Positions 26,084-35,481 of a stretch of DNA of 64,000 nucleotides are shown piece after piece. Origin of the DNA: JBBQZU01 sp038207425. GTDB taxonomy: Bacteria; Bacteroidota; Bacteroidia; Flavobacteriales_D; Cryomorphaceae. The notes beneath the pieces are model-generated. The model saw only the letters and a list, made by a program, of their open reading frames with translations. It was not told the DNA's origin and searched no databases. The translations under genes were made by a program, and so were the position numbers. Each line of letters starts with the position of its first letter. Position 1 is the first letter of the stretch. Location: contig JBBQZU010000002.1 of NCBI GenBank assembly GCA_038207425.1, positions 1 through 64,000 on the forward strand, in the 5' to 3' direction.

Positions 26084-27093
26084 TGAACATAATTATACCA
26101 ATGGCAGGCATGGGAAAGCGCTTGCGACCTCATACCCTTACCGTCCCAAAACCCCTTATACCAGTTGCAGGCAAGGCAATAGTTCAACATCTTGTAGAAG
26201 ATATTGCTGCGCTCGTACACGAGCCCCTTGGCCAAATTGTATTTGTGACAGGACGATTTGGTAACGAAACTGAAAAAATGCTGCTCGACATAGCCAGTTC
26301 CCTTGGAGCTACGGGCCGAATTGCATATCAGGATGACGCGCTTGGTACCGCACATGCTGTTTGGTGTGCGCATGAAGCTTTGGAAGGCAAGGTGATCGTT
26401 GCATTTGCAGATACACTCTTCAGAGCCGACTTTAAAATGGACGATCAAAAGGATGGTGTTCTTTGGGTGAAACAGATTGCTGACCCATCAGCATTTGGTG
26501 TAGTTAAGCTTGATGAAGCGGGGAACATTTGCGATTTTATTGAAAAGCCTAAAACCTTTGTAGGCGATTTAGCAATGATTGGGATCTATTATTTCAAAGA
26601 AGGGAAAGAATTGGCAAAGGAGATTCAATATTTGCTGGACAATAACGTTACCAAGGGCGGTGAGTATCAATTGCCTGATGCACTAAAAAGACTTACTGAT
26701 CGTGGATTGCATTTTGCACCAGGCAAAGTTGATGAATGGATGGATTGCGGCAATGCTGCTGTAACCATCGAAACAAATGAAAAAGTGCTTAAGCACAAAT
26801 ACCCTGAATCCTATATTGACCCTTCTGCGCATATACATCAAAGCATCGTGATTGCTCCATGTTTTATAGGTTCGGGGGTGAAAATTGAAGCTTCCATTAT
26901 AGGGCCGGGAGTATCTCTAGGCAGCGGCAGCGCCGTATCCAATGCCCGCCTGATAAGAAGTATTATTCAGAAAAATACAGTCATAGACGGGGCATACATA
27001 ACCAATTCCATGGTAGGAAATCAAGTTGCTATTTCGAGTTCGCCGAGTGAACTCAGCCTTGGCGATTTTAATCAAATAAAAACACCCCGTTGA
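26083..27093 (+). CDS. Sugar-1-phosphate nucleotidyltransferase with left-handed beta-helix tail
   Basis: A 336-aa enzyme. The N-terminal catalytic domain starts with the pyrophosphorylase signature MAGMGKRLRPHTLTVPKPLIPVAGK. A second domain after ~240 has hexapeptide (LbH) repeats (IHQSIVIAPCFIGSGVKIEASIIGPGVSLGSGS). It should form NDP-sugars for glycan assembly; the nucleotide and sugar are not determined. ATG 26083 is chosen because it overlaps the dut stop by one base (TGATG). Confidence 0.9.
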   Translation: MNIIIPMAGMGKRLRPHTLTVPKPLIPVAGKAIVQHLVEDIAALVHEPLGQIVFVTGRFGNETEKMLLDIASSLGATGRIAYQDDALGTAHAVWCAHEALEGKVIVAFADTLFRADFKMDDQKDGVLWVKQIADPSAFGVVKLDEAGNICDFIEKPKTFVGDLAMIGIYYFKEGKELAKEIQYLLDNNVTKGGEYQLPDALKRLTDRGLHFAPGKVDEWMDCGNAAVTIETNEKVLKHKYPESYIDPSAHIHQSIVIAPCFIGSGVKIEASIIGPGVSLGSGSAVSNARLIRSIIQKNTVIDGAYITNSMVGNQVAISSSPSELSLGDFNQIKTPR

Positions 27094-28844
27094 TACAACT
27101 GACCAAATATATTTTAAAAGTTTTAGTGACCTTGGCTTTAGGGTTTTTGATCGTGCAATGTAGTACTCAAAAGCAAAGTACAATCATGGACCCTGAGCAA
27201 TTTGATGCGGCTTCGCTTCCGCCGAATGCCGAGCGTAGGTTTAAGGAACTATTTTTCGACGGCAGCAAAGCTAAAATCCTTGGAGACAGCGAGCAGTCCA
27301 AAATTAAGTTTCTGGAAGCGCTCAATGTAAATCCGAACAGTAGCACAGTAAAGTTTGAACTTGCCCGAATATACGCAGAAGAGGGTAATTTAACTACGGC
27401 CATTGAGTATGCGGGCGATGCAAGCCGTAAGGATCCAGGAAATATTTGGTACGCTGAATTTCTGGGACAACTGTACGCTGAAGCCGGAAAAATAGATGAC
27501 AGTGTACGAATTTTTAGAAATATCTTAACAAACAATCCTAATCAATATGATTACTACTTTCATCTTGCCAGTCTTTTATTGGCCCAAGGGAGGTATGATG
27601 ATGCCATGAAAGTCTATCAGGATTTGGAGAATTTGGTTGGTATATCGGATGAAGTGTCTTCGCAGCGTCAGCTCATCTACATGGAAAGGGGCGATTTCGA
27701 AAATGCGCTGATAGAAATAGACAAGCTGATAGAAACGAACCCTGAAGAGGTGCGATACAGAGGGATGAAAGCCGAATTATTTGAAAAAACCGATCGGCAA
27801 AAAGAAGCACTAGAAATTTATAACGTTATGCTCGAAATGGAGCCTGACAATGGACTTGTTCTCCTTTCTCTTTACGAAATTAACAAACGCGACGGCCAGG
27901 ACGAAGAAGCATTTCAATACATCAACCGAGCCTTTTTAAGTCCTGAGTTGAGCATAGATGTGAAGGTTAATATAATATTGAACCTTATGAATACTCCCGG
28001 GTTCAAAAAAGATGCGACACAAGCTATTGATTTGGGAAAAAGTCTGGAGCTTACGCACCCGACCGATGCCAAATCGTATGCTATACAAGGCGATGTGTAC
28101 TACAACAAAGGAATGTTTGAAGAATCGAGGTATAAATTCAGGCAAGCCATAGCAATAGACCCCAACAGACCTCCTATCTGGCAACAAGTTCTCACAATAG
28201 ATTCACAACTCAGTGACTTTGAGTCAATGAGCAGAGAATCTGCAGCAGCACAGGAACTATTCCCCGAGCAGCCCATTTTCTACTTGTTTGGCGGGATTGC
28301 AGAACTTTCACAAAAGAAATATGACGATGCCATTTCTACCCTTACTACAGGTAAAAACCTAGTAGTTGACAATAGCTCACTACAGGCACAATTTTCGGCC
28401 TCATTGGGAGATGCATACCATGAGATTGGCAACAGCGCCAAATCAGATGAACACTATGAGCTATCTCTCAAACTAGAACCAAATAATCCTGTTGTGCTTA
28501 ATAATTATGCCTACTATCTAGCGAATCGAAACGAAAAACTTGAGAAAGCTGAGCAAATGGCCAAAAAGGCAAACGACCTTCAGCCAAATGAAGCATCATT
28601 TCAGGACACTTACGGATGGGTGCTTTTCAAGAGAAATAACCTGCAGAATGCTCTTTTTTGGATTGAAGAAGCCCTCAAAAACGGGGCTGCAAACGACCCT
28701 GATGTTTTGGACCATCATGGCGACGTGCTCTATAATTTAAAAAGATACCCCGATGCCGTGCGCAGTTGGCAAGCCGCTATTGAAGCGGGTGGTAATCGGT
28801 CAGAATTAGATAAAAAAATAAATTCGCAGACAATTGGTGAGTAA
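27090..28844 (+). CDS. TPR-repeat lipoprotein
   Basis: A 584-aa protein with a signal peptide and lipobox ending in C24 (LIVQC), then many TPR pairs from ~55 to ~575 (for example NPNQYDYYFHLASLLLAQGRYDDAMKVYQDL and DPNRPPIWQQVLTIDSQL). The start is TTG 27090, which overlaps the upstream stop by 4 bp; the first in-frame ATG would remove the lipobox. The repeat number suggests a scaffold in the outer-membrane periplasmic face. Same position ahead of DUF4292 is common in Flavobacteriales, function unknown. Confidence 0.85.
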   Translation: MIQLTKYILKVLVTLALGFLIVQCSTQKQSTIMDPEQFDAASLPPNAERRFKELFFDGSKAKILGDSEQSKIKFLEALNVNPNSSTVKFELARIYAEEGNLTTAIEYAGDASRKDPGNIWYAEFLGQLYAEAGKIDDSVRIFRNILTNNPNQYDYYFHLASLLLAQGRYDDAMKVYQDLENLVGISDEVSSQRQLIYMERGDFENALIEIDKLIETNPEEVRYRGMKAELFEKTDRQKEALEIYNVMLEMEPDNGLVLLSLYEINKRDGQDEEAFQYINRAFLSPELSIDVKVNIILNLMNTPGFKKDATQAIDLGKSLELTHPTDAKSYAIQGDVYYNKGMFEESRYKFRQAIAIDPNRPPIWQQVLTIDSQLSDFESMSRESAAAQELFPEQPIFYLFGGIAELSQKKYDDAISTLTTGKNLVVDNSSLQAQFSASLGDAYHEIGNSAKSDEHYELSLKLEPNNPVVLNNYAYYLANRNEKLEKAEQMAKKANDLQPNEASFQDTYGWVLFKRNNLQNALFWIEEALKNGAANDPDVLDHHGDVLYNLKRYPDAVRSWQAAIEAGGNRSELDKKINSQTIGE

Positions 28845-29742
28845 TGCACATATAAACAGCAACACACTTTCGCGGTGGATTTTAATATTTATAGCGGCTT
28901 CCACCCTAGCCGGCTGTAAGGTAAAACGCATCACGGAAAAAAGCCCGCTGCTGTCCATAGGCGACAATGCCCTCCGCGTGCTGGTTGAAGATCAGAAATT
29001 TGAATTCGAAACCATCAGTGCCAAACTCGACATCACCGGTAAAACCGGTAAGCAAGACAATTCGTTCAAAGCAAATATGCGTATTCGGAAAGACAGCGCC
29101 ATTTGGCTAAGTATTACGCCGGCATTAGGTATTGAAGCTGTGCGGGTACTTATTGATTCAGATTCGTTAAAATACATTGACAAAATCAACAATCAGTACT
29201 ACCGGGGCAACTTCACGATTCTCGATTCCCTATTAGATTACCCGGGTAAGTTTGAATTTATTACAAATTTACTCGTGGGCAATCCGGTGGAAATTGATCA
29301 AAATGAAAAGTATTCTTCTTCGGTAGATGGTCTGTATTATTTACTCTACACAAAGAATAAGAGAAAGATTCGTAAATCGGCGGAGCGTAGTTTCCAAAAA
29401 CGTGACAGTTTGAAAATTGATACATCCAAGGAGCGCAGATTGCAAAAAAACATTGAGAAGTACAGTGAAGATGATCTGATTATAAAGCGGTACTACATTC
29501 GCCCCGGCGATTTCAGAGTAGAAAAAACTGTGATAGAAGATATACTGATGGACCGAACCTTGCAGATAGACTATTCAAATTTCGAGCAGCTCGATGGCAA
29601 ATCATTCCCAATGCAAATAAAGATCGTTATTCAAAGTCCAGGTGAAACTACAAGATTTGAACTTACCTATACCCGAATAAAGCTGAATGAGCCCCAAACC
29701 TTTCCATTTAAGGTACCGGAAAAATATGCGCGCATACGTTAA
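28837..29742 (+). CDS. DUF4292 lipoprotein
   Basis: A 301-aa protein with an excellent lipobox (LAGC) and a beta-rich body with ISAKLDITGKTGKQDNSFKANMRIRKDSAIWLSI, as in DUF4292 and the LolA/LolB-like fold. In Bacteroidota this gene often neighbours an EnvC-like peptidase. GTG 28837 or TTG 28834 may be the start; both lie inside the TPR gene's last codons. Transport or assembly of lipid or lipoprotein is a reasonable guess from the fold, not established here. Confidence 0.85.
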   Translation: MSNAHINSNTLSRWILIFIAASTLAGCKVKRITEKSPLLSIGDNALRVLVEDQKFEFETISAKLDITGKTGKQDNSFKANMRIRKDSAIWLSITPALGIEAVRVLIDSDSLKYIDKINNQYYRGNFTILDSLLDYPGKFEFITNLLVGNPVEIDQNEKYSSSVDGLYYLLYTKNKRKIRKSAERSFQKRDSLKIDTSKERRLQKNIEKYSEDDLIIKRYYIRPGDFRVEKTVIEDILMDRTLQIDYSNFEQLDGKSFPMQIKIVIQSPGETTRFELTYTRIKLNEPQTFPFKVPEKYARIR

Positions 29743-30940
29743 ATCCGTTCTATTGATCCCCATGTTATTTTGGGTTGTTTCTGGCGCCTTGGCTCAGGAT
29801 AAAAAAGTATTACAAAAAGAGCGCGACAGAATTACAGAAGAAATCAATCTCACATCAAAACTGATTAAAGAAACCCGCGAAACGAGAAACAAAGCCGAAG
29901 GAGAGCTTTCGCTGATCAATAGAAAGATTGGCTTAAGAGAAGATTTAATTCGCAGCATTAAAAGAGAAATTTCACTCTACAATAACCGGATAAAGGAAAA
30001 CAAAACACGTGTTTTATCCCTTGAAAAAGAACTGGATTTGCTCAAACAAAATTATGCGAAGATGATACGGCATGCCCAACGAAATAATAAAGCCCAAGAC
30101 AAGCTTATGTACATTTTCGCATCCCGTGATTTCATTCAGGCCACGAAACGGGTAAAATATTTGAATCAACTTGCCCGATTTAGACACAAACAAGCCACCG
30201 AAATAATAGGTGCGCAGGCGGAACTCAATCGGCTGAATCTTAATCTGCTCGAAATCATAAACGAGAAAGATACGGTATTGCAAACCGAAGAATCAAATAA
30301 GCAGGCTTTAGCACGTGATCTTAAAGAACGGGAAACTGCTGTGAAAAGCATGAAACAAGAAGAAAGCTCGCTTCTCAAGAAACTTCAGGATCAAGAAAAG
30401 CAACGAGAAAAACTTAACAAAGAGATCCAGAGAATTATTGAAGCAGAAATAAAAGCATCGAAAAAGGAGAATGCCGGAGTATTTTCTCTCACTCCTGAGG
30501 CTGCAGCCCTTTCGGCAAATTTTGAAAGCAACAAGGGGAAACTTCCTTGGCCGGTTGAGCGAGGCGTAGTCACGGCAAAATTTGGCCAAAACCCCCACCC
30601 TATTCTCGCCGGAATCACAGTACCGAACAATGGCATCAACATAGCCACGAGTACAAATGCAACGGTTCGATCTGTGTTCGAAGGTTCTGTATCTGCAGTA
30701 TTCAGCATTGCAGGGGCAGGTCAAAACATCATTATCAACCATGGTGGCTATCGGTCCGTTTATTCCAATGTGAAGGAAGTTTTTGTAAAAAAGGGAGATA
30801 AAGTAAGCACAAAACAGCCAATAGGAACAGTGCTTACTGACGAAGGTTCAGGCAAGACAGAAGCCCATCTTGAGATATGGAAAGTATCAGAAGATGGCAC
30901 GACAAAACAAGATCCTGCACTTTGGATATTGCGTCAATGA
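29726..30940 (+). CDS. EnvC-like degenerate LytM protein with coiled coil
   Basis: A 404-aa exported protein. The signal peptide is MRAYVKSVLLIPMLFWVVSG up to ALA (residues 1-23). A long coiled coil follows (~25-245), then a LytM domain (~280-400). The metal ligands are partly lost: the HxxxD site reads NNGIN, and only one His of the HxH motif remains (EAHLEIW). This is the pattern of EnvC/NlpD-type activators that switch on amidases rather than cut peptidoglycan themselves. ATG 29726 is chosen because it places the signal peptide at the N-terminus; it overlaps DUF4292 by 17 bp. Confidence 0.88.
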   Translation: MRAYVKSVLLIPMLFWVVSGALAQDKKVLQKERDRITEEINLTSKLIKETRETRNKAEGELSLINRKIGLREDLIRSIKREISLYNNRIKENKTRVLSLEKELDLLKQNYAKMIRHAQRNNKAQDKLMYIFASRDFIQATKRVKYLNQLARFRHKQATEIIGAQAELNRLNLNLLEIINEKDTVLQTEESNKQALARDLKERETAVKSMKQEESSLLKKLQDQEKQREKLNKEIQRIIEAEIKASKKENAGVFSLTPEAAALSANFESNKGKLPWPVERGVVTAKFGQNPHPILAGITVPNNGINIATSTNATVRSVFEGSVSAVFSIAGAGQNIIINHGGYRSVYSNVKEVFVKKGDKVSTKQPIGTVLTDEGSGKTEAHLEIWKVSEDGTTKQDPALWILRQ

Positions 30941-30961
30941 ACCTTCTGTGACTTATTTTCG

Positions 30962-30969
30962 TAACTTTG
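30962..30969 (+). promoter_or_regulatory. Candidate -7 element for tatA
   Basis: TAACTTTG fits TAnnTTTG exactly and lies 17 bp before the tatA ATG, in the 45-bp gap after the EnvC-like gene. It would give tatA-gatA their own transcription start. Confidence 0.6.
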
Positions 30970-30985
30970 CACAAAAACAAAGCAA

Positions 30986-31162
30986 ATGCTTTTTTCTTCA
31001 ATTATCGGAATGATCGGATGGCCACAAGTAGTGCTCATTGCAGTCATAGTTCTTCTTCTTTTCGGCGGCAAGAAAATCCCTGAAATGATGCGAGGCCTTG
31101 GCAAAGGCATGAAAGAATTCAAAGACGCATCGAGAGAAGATTCTGATAAGGATCCGAAATAA
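30986..31162 (+). CDS. tatA: Twin-arginine translocase subunit TatA
   Basis: A 58-aa protein, ATG to TAA. It has the canonical TatA/E layout: a short N-terminus with a Trp-Pro before the helix (IGWPQVVLIAVIVLLLFGG), a hinge-then-amphipathic helix KIPEMMRGLGKGMKEFKD, and an acidic tail. TatA oligomers form the passage for folded proteins with Tat signals. It is easy to miss because of its size. tatC is not in the window. gatA starts 24 bp downstream. Confidence 0.93.
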   Translation: MLFSSIIGMIGWPQVVLIAVIVLLLFGGKKIPEMMRGLGKGMKEFKDASREDSDKDPK

Positions 31163-31186
31163 ATTACCCGAAATACTTTCTTACTA

Positions 31187-32617
31187 TTGGACCATTACAC
31201 TTCCCTTGAATCCATACACCGCGATTTGAGTAGTGGTGCCATTGCTTTACCTGATTTGGTATCCCATTATCTTCACAAAATCAAGGAAACATCGCATCTA
31301 AATATATTTCTTGAAGTGTATGGCGCCGAAGCTATCGAGAAAGCCAAAGCTGTACAATCTAAAATCGAATCATCCAAAGCGGGAAAACTCGCTGGAATGG
31401 TTCTGGCAATTAAAGACAATATTTGCTACAAGGATCATAAAGTAAGCGCTGCGTCCAAAATTCTTGAAGGATTTGAATCTTTATACAATGCTACTGTTAT
31501 AGAAAGGTTGCTCAAAGAGGATGCTATCATTATAGGCAGGGTAAATTGCGATGAATTTGCAATGGGTGGATCAAACGAAAACTCTGCATACGGCCCTGTT
31601 AAAAACCCTCATAATTCAGCACTTGTACCCGGTGGCTCTTCTGGCGGAAGCGCAGCGGCGGTTTCCTGCGGCTGCTGTCTGGCTTCACTGGGCAGTGATA
31701 CCGGCGGGAGCATAAGGCAACCTGCGGCCTTTTGCGGAGTTGTTGGTGTCAAGCCCACATATGGTCGTGTAAGCCGCAGCGGGCTTATCGCATTTGCATC
31801 ATCTTTTGATCAGATAGGCCCTATCGCTCACACTGTTTCTGATTGTGCCCTAATCCTCGAGGTTATTTCTGGAAAAGATGTTATGGATAGCACAAGCAGC
31901 AGCAATGCGGTGGATAGTTATTCACGATTTCACCAAAGTGAAGCCCCACTGCGTATTGGCTACATAAAAGACAGCCTCGAAAGCCCTGCACTTGATGCTG
32001 AGATAAAGGCCTGCATGTATGACTTAATAGCACGACTCAAAGATGAAGGGCACACGTTGGAGCCAGTGAAACTTGAAGAACTGAAGTACCTGGTACCTGC
32101 TTACTACGTGCTTACAACTGCTGAAGCTTCTTCCAATCTTTCGCGATTTGATGGCATACACTATGGCCACAGAAGCAAGGAAGCAAGCGATATAGAATCA
32201 ACTTACCGCAAGAGCCGAACGGAAGGGTTCGGGAAAGAAGTAAAACGACGAATTATGCTCGGCACTTTTGTACTCAGCGCCGGTTACTACGACGCATACT
32301 ATGCAAAAGGTCAAAAAGTACGGCGCATACTCAAAGATAAAACCGATAAACTGCTGTCAGAATACGATTTGCTATTGTCACCCACCACGCCATCTACTGC
32401 CTTTGCATTGGGAGCTAATACTTCTGACCCAATAAAAATGTACCTTGAAGATATTTTTACCGTTCACGCAAATTTAGCCGGAATACCAGCAATATCGCTG
32501 CCTTTGTTTAAACACAGCAATGGAATGCCAATAGGAATTCAATTCATGGCCGGTTCATTTCAAGAGAAAAAACTCCTACAGTTCGGCCATACTTTAATGG
32601 AATCGGCGGCGTTCTGA
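31187..32617 (+). CDS. gatA: Asp-tRNA(Asn)/Glu-tRNA(Gln) amidotransferase subunit A
   Basis: A 476-aa amidase-signature protein. The Ser-cisSer-Lys triad is visible: K in VLAIKDNICYKD (~73), the cis-Ser in GGSSGGSAAAVS (~150) and the nucleophile Ser in GSDTGGSIRQPAAFCG (~170-180). It releases ammonia from glutamine for transamidation. The start is TTG 31187 because no ATG occurs before the catalytic lysine. Length and conservation of the GatA-specific C-terminus favour GatA over a general amidase, though gatB and gatC are not adjacent. Confidence 0.92.
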   Translation: MDHYTSLESIHRDLSSGAIALPDLVSHYLHKIKETSHLNIFLEVYGAEAIEKAKAVQSKIESSKAGKLAGMVLAIKDNICYKDHKVSAASKILEGFESLYNATVIERLLKEDAIIIGRVNCDEFAMGGSNENSAYGPVKNPHNSALVPGGSSGGSAAAVSCGCCLASLGSDTGGSIRQPAAFCGVVGVKPTYGRVSRSGLIAFASSFDQIGPIAHTVSDCALILEVISGKDVMDSTSSSNAVDSYSRFHQSEAPLRIGYIKDSLESPALDAEIKACMYDLIARLKDEGHTLEPVKLEELKYLVPAYYVLTTAEASSNLSRFDGIHYGHRSKEASDIESTYRKSRTEGFGKEVKRRIMLGTFVLSAGYYDAYYAKGQKVRRILKDKTDKLLSEYDLLLSPTTPSTAFALGANTSDPIKMYLEDIFTVHANLAGIPAISLPLFKHSNGMPIGIQFMAGSFQEKKLLQFGHTLMESAAF

Positions 32618-32647
32618 ATTACTGGAATCGGAATTAGTTTAAAAATT

Positions 32648-32690
32648 TAGTTGGAACCCCTTTTAAATTGTTCTCGTTCCAACTATTTTT
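32648..32690 (+). terminator. Intrinsic terminator after gatA
   Basis: TAGTTGGAAC (32648-32657) is perfectly complementary to GTTCCAACTA (32676-32685), with an 18-nt loop and a following run of five Ts. It ends the tatA-gatA unit 31 bp after the gatA stop. Confidence 0.6.
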
Positions 32691-32729
32691 ATCGATTTTC
32701 GTACAGGTGTATTCCCTAAACTAATCAGC

Positions 32730-34241
32730 ATGAAGATTCATCAGGCTTTTTTTCTTTTCATTCCCATATCGTTTTTATTCAATGTAAATCTTACCCAGGC
32801 GCAGGAAACAGGATTGAATACGGATACACTATTCGCCCTGGTTCCTGATACCATACCGATTGAGATTCGCCCTGATGACCCAATATTGGCTTCATTGGAT
32901 GCCTTATGGGCTGAAGAAAGACTCAAATGGCAGTGTTTTGAAAATGACACCATTTGTTTAAACCATTTCGGTTTCGAATGGAATCAAATCCCTACCTATT
33001 CCGATGAAGTACTAGCAGCGAGAATCGCCAAACTTAACAGTGAAACCCCGCTTTCACTTCAATACAACAACCACGTTAAAGGATTCATTAATCTTTACAC
33101 TCAACGACGACGTGACGTAACTTCACGGGTATTAGGCTTGGCTGCTCTGTACTATCCCATGTTTGAAGAAAAACTTGATATGTTCGACATGCCTCTTGAA
33201 CTCAAGCATTTGGCTGTCGTTGAGTCTGCATTATACGCCCCGGCCAAATCCAAAGCCGGAGCGGCCGGTTTATGGCAATTTATGTATCCGACAGGCCGTA
33301 TGTATGGCCTTGACGTTGATTCATACTACGATGAAAGAATGGACCCCATAAAAAGCACAATAGCTGCTTGCCGCTATATGAAGTATCTCTACAAACTATA
33401 TGGCGATTGGAATCTTGTCTTGGCAGCCTATAATTCGGGTCCTGGAAATGTTAATAAAGCCATAAGAAGGTCAGGAGGCAAAAAAGACTATTGGGAAATA
33501 TGGAATTATCTCCCTGCAGAAACACGGGGCTATGTTCCAGCATTTATTGCAGTAAACTATGTAATGAATTATGCTACAGAGCATAATATTTATCCTACAA
33601 AGCCGTCGTATCTTTTTGGTGAAATTGATACTGTGCATGTTTGTGGTCCTGCCCGTCTGGATCAGATAGCGTATTTCGCAGGTATATCAAAAGATCAGAT
33701 TACGCTCTTAAATCCCAGTATCAGAAAAGGAGAAATTCCAAAAACCGACAGGTGCAAAGTAGTGTATCTACCAGTAAATTCAATTGGTACTTACCTGACT
33801 AACCGCGACAGCATTCATAGATACAAGCCTTCTCCGGTAATTGAGTTGGCAAAGATCGAAACCGAAGTGAAAACTGTTTCTAAGATTCATGAAGTGAGGA
33901 ATGGTGAGTCACTTGGTCTTATTGCAAATAGAAACAAAGTTAGCATCAGCGAGTTAAAACAATGGAATAATTTGAAGTCTGATAATATCAGACCTGGCCA
34001 AAAACTCAATATCCAAAAACCCACTTCAACATCGCAAGCTCAGACAAAAAAGGTAGTAAGTGGTACAAAATTTGATGCCACTCCGTCGCAAAATGTACAT
34101 ATCGTTCAAAGCGGTGACACGCTTTGGGATATTGCCAAACGATATCCTGGAATTAGTGTAAATGATATTAAACAAGCAAACTCAGACCTAAATCTCAATA
34201 AGCTTACTCCTGGCCAGAAGCTAAAAATACCCTTATCATGA
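32730..34241 (+). CDS. MltD-like lytic transglycosylase with two LysM domains
   Basis: A 503-aa exported enzyme. A signal peptide (1-24, ending TQA) is followed by an SLT family-1 domain at ~140-290: the catalytic Glu in LKHLAVVESALYAPAKSKAGAAGLWQFM, then the AAYNSGPGNV motif. Two LysM repeats lie at ~390-430 and ~457-500, each with G[ED][ST]L..IA and a terminal GQKL[NK]I. It cleaves glycan strands to 1,6-anhydro ends while LysM anchors it to the wall. It overlaps the DUF4837 gene by 4 bp (ATGA). Confidence 0.93.
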   Translation: MKIHQAFFLFIPISFLFNVNLTQAQETGLNTDTLFALVPDTIPIEIRPDDPILASLDALWAEERLKWQCFENDTICLNHFGFEWNQIPTYSDEVLAARIAKLNSETPLSLQYNNHVKGFINLYTQRRRDVTSRVLGLAALYYPMFEEKLDMFDMPLELKHLAVVESALYAPAKSKAGAAGLWQFMYPTGRMYGLDVDSYYDERMDPIKSTIAACRYMKYLYKLYGDWNLVLAAYNSGPGNVNKAIRRSGGKKDYWEIWNYLPAETRGYVPAFIAVNYVMNYATEHNIYPTKPSYLFGEIDTVHVCGPARLDQIAYFAGISKDQITLLNPSIRKGEIPKTDRCKVVYLPVNSIGTYLTNRDSIHRYKPSPVIELAKIETEVKTVSKIHEVRNGESLGLIANRNKVSISELKQWNNLKSDNIRPGQKLNIQKPTSTSQAQTKKVVSGTKFDATPSQNVHIVQSGDTLWDIAKRYPGISVNDIKQANSDLNLNKLTPGQKLKIPLS

Positions 34242-35254
34242 AAATTGCCTTAGGCTTCTTTTTAATTGTGCTTTCCGCAATGGTATTGAGCTCATGTGAT
34301 GAGAGCACTAAGAAAAGAACCCTGCCAAGACATACCGGGTCAAGTGGTGAAGTAGTGTTGGTAATGGATGAAGATCAGTGGTTGGGTGCCCCGGGCGACA
34401 GTCTCAGAACCATTTTAGAGGCGTTCGTACCCGCTTTGCCACAAGCAGAACCACGTTTTACACTGTTGCAATTTGCTCATCATGAAATGAGTGATCTGCT
34501 GCGTCAACATCGCAATATTATTTTTATTACCCTTGGCCCAGACGGCAACGACAGTCCAGGTGTAAAAGTAAGCCGTGATAAATGGAGCTCGCATCAAATC
34601 ATATTTACGATCAATTCCCCTGATGAGCAACATTTCTATAAACTTGTTCAGGAAGACCTTAACAATATGGCCGACATCATCGACCAAACAGAAAATGATC
34701 GCTTGGCCGATAGGTACCAGAAAAACAACAATGATAATATAGAGCAGATTATATTCAAAAATTCAGGTGTAGTACTCTATTTGCCAGATGATTGCAAAAT
34801 TGCAAAAGAAGAAAAGGATTTTATTTGGATTAAAAGGGAGCGCACGAAGTATCTTGGAAATACGGCTCATGAAATTACCCAGGGCTTCCTCGTTTTTCGC
34901 TACCCCTATAGCACTGCACAATCCTTAGAACCTTCCTCAATATTGTCAGCTCGTGATTCAGTTCTTAAAAGGTTTGTTCCTGGCCCGGAGAAAGGTACAT
35001 ACATGACCACAGAATACCGCTTCGAACCTGAAAATTCGGTAATATCCAAAAATGATCGATATACGGTTCTTACGAGCGGTCTTTGGAGGGTTGAAAATTA
35101 CTTCATGGGCGGTCCATTCAGAAGTGTTACCACTCTTAGTAATGATCAATCTTACATAGTCAGCGTATCAGGATTTGTTTTCGCGCCTAAATTCGATAAA
35201 CGAGAATATATCAGAGAAGTAGAAGCTGTGCTTAGCACTCTCAAATTGAACTAA
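34238..35254 (+). CDS. DUF4837 lipoprotein
   Basis: A 338-aa protein with a clear lipobox (LSSC at 16-19) and the DUF4837 opening TGSSGEVVLVMDEDQWLGAPGD. Its function is not known. It is translationally coupled to the lytic transglycosylase, which hints at a shared peptidoglycan- or division-related role. Restricted to Bacteroidota as far as I know. Confidence 0.85.
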   Translation: MKIALGFFLIVLSAMVLSSCDESTKKRTLPRHTGSSGEVVLVMDEDQWLGAPGDSLRTILEAFVPALPQAEPRFTLLQFAHHEMSDLLRQHRNIIFITLGPDGNDSPGVKVSRDKWSSHQIIFTINSPDEQHFYKLVQEDLNNMADIIDQTENDRLADRYQKNNNDNIEQIIFKNSGVVLYLPDDCKIAKEEKDFIWIKRERTKYLGNTAHEITQGFLVFRYPYSTAQSLEPSSILSARDSVLKRFVPGPEKGTYMTTEYRFEPENSVISKNDRYTVLTSGLWRVENYFMGGPFRSVTTLSNDQSYIVSVSGFVFAPKFDKREYIREVEAVLSTLKLN

Positions 35255-35481
35255 TCATTCATTCAAGTTCAAAATACAAACTTTTAAATCTTCATTCTTC
35301 CATCGCAACGGGGCTTGGATATCAACTTGTGATCTACGCAATTGGCATTTCGAATAAATCCTTTATAGATGGTGTAAAAGAATACTATACGGGTAATCCC
35401 CTAGCTTTCAAAAATATTTTACCAAATCAGCAATATGTATTGTTAATTTTTGTAAAATTCGGAGACTAAATTTCACTACTT

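Noticed and set aside
35322..35463. Short open frame in the DUF4837-M43 spacer
   Set aside because: No ATG, no recognisable domain and AT-rich composition; consistent with chance.
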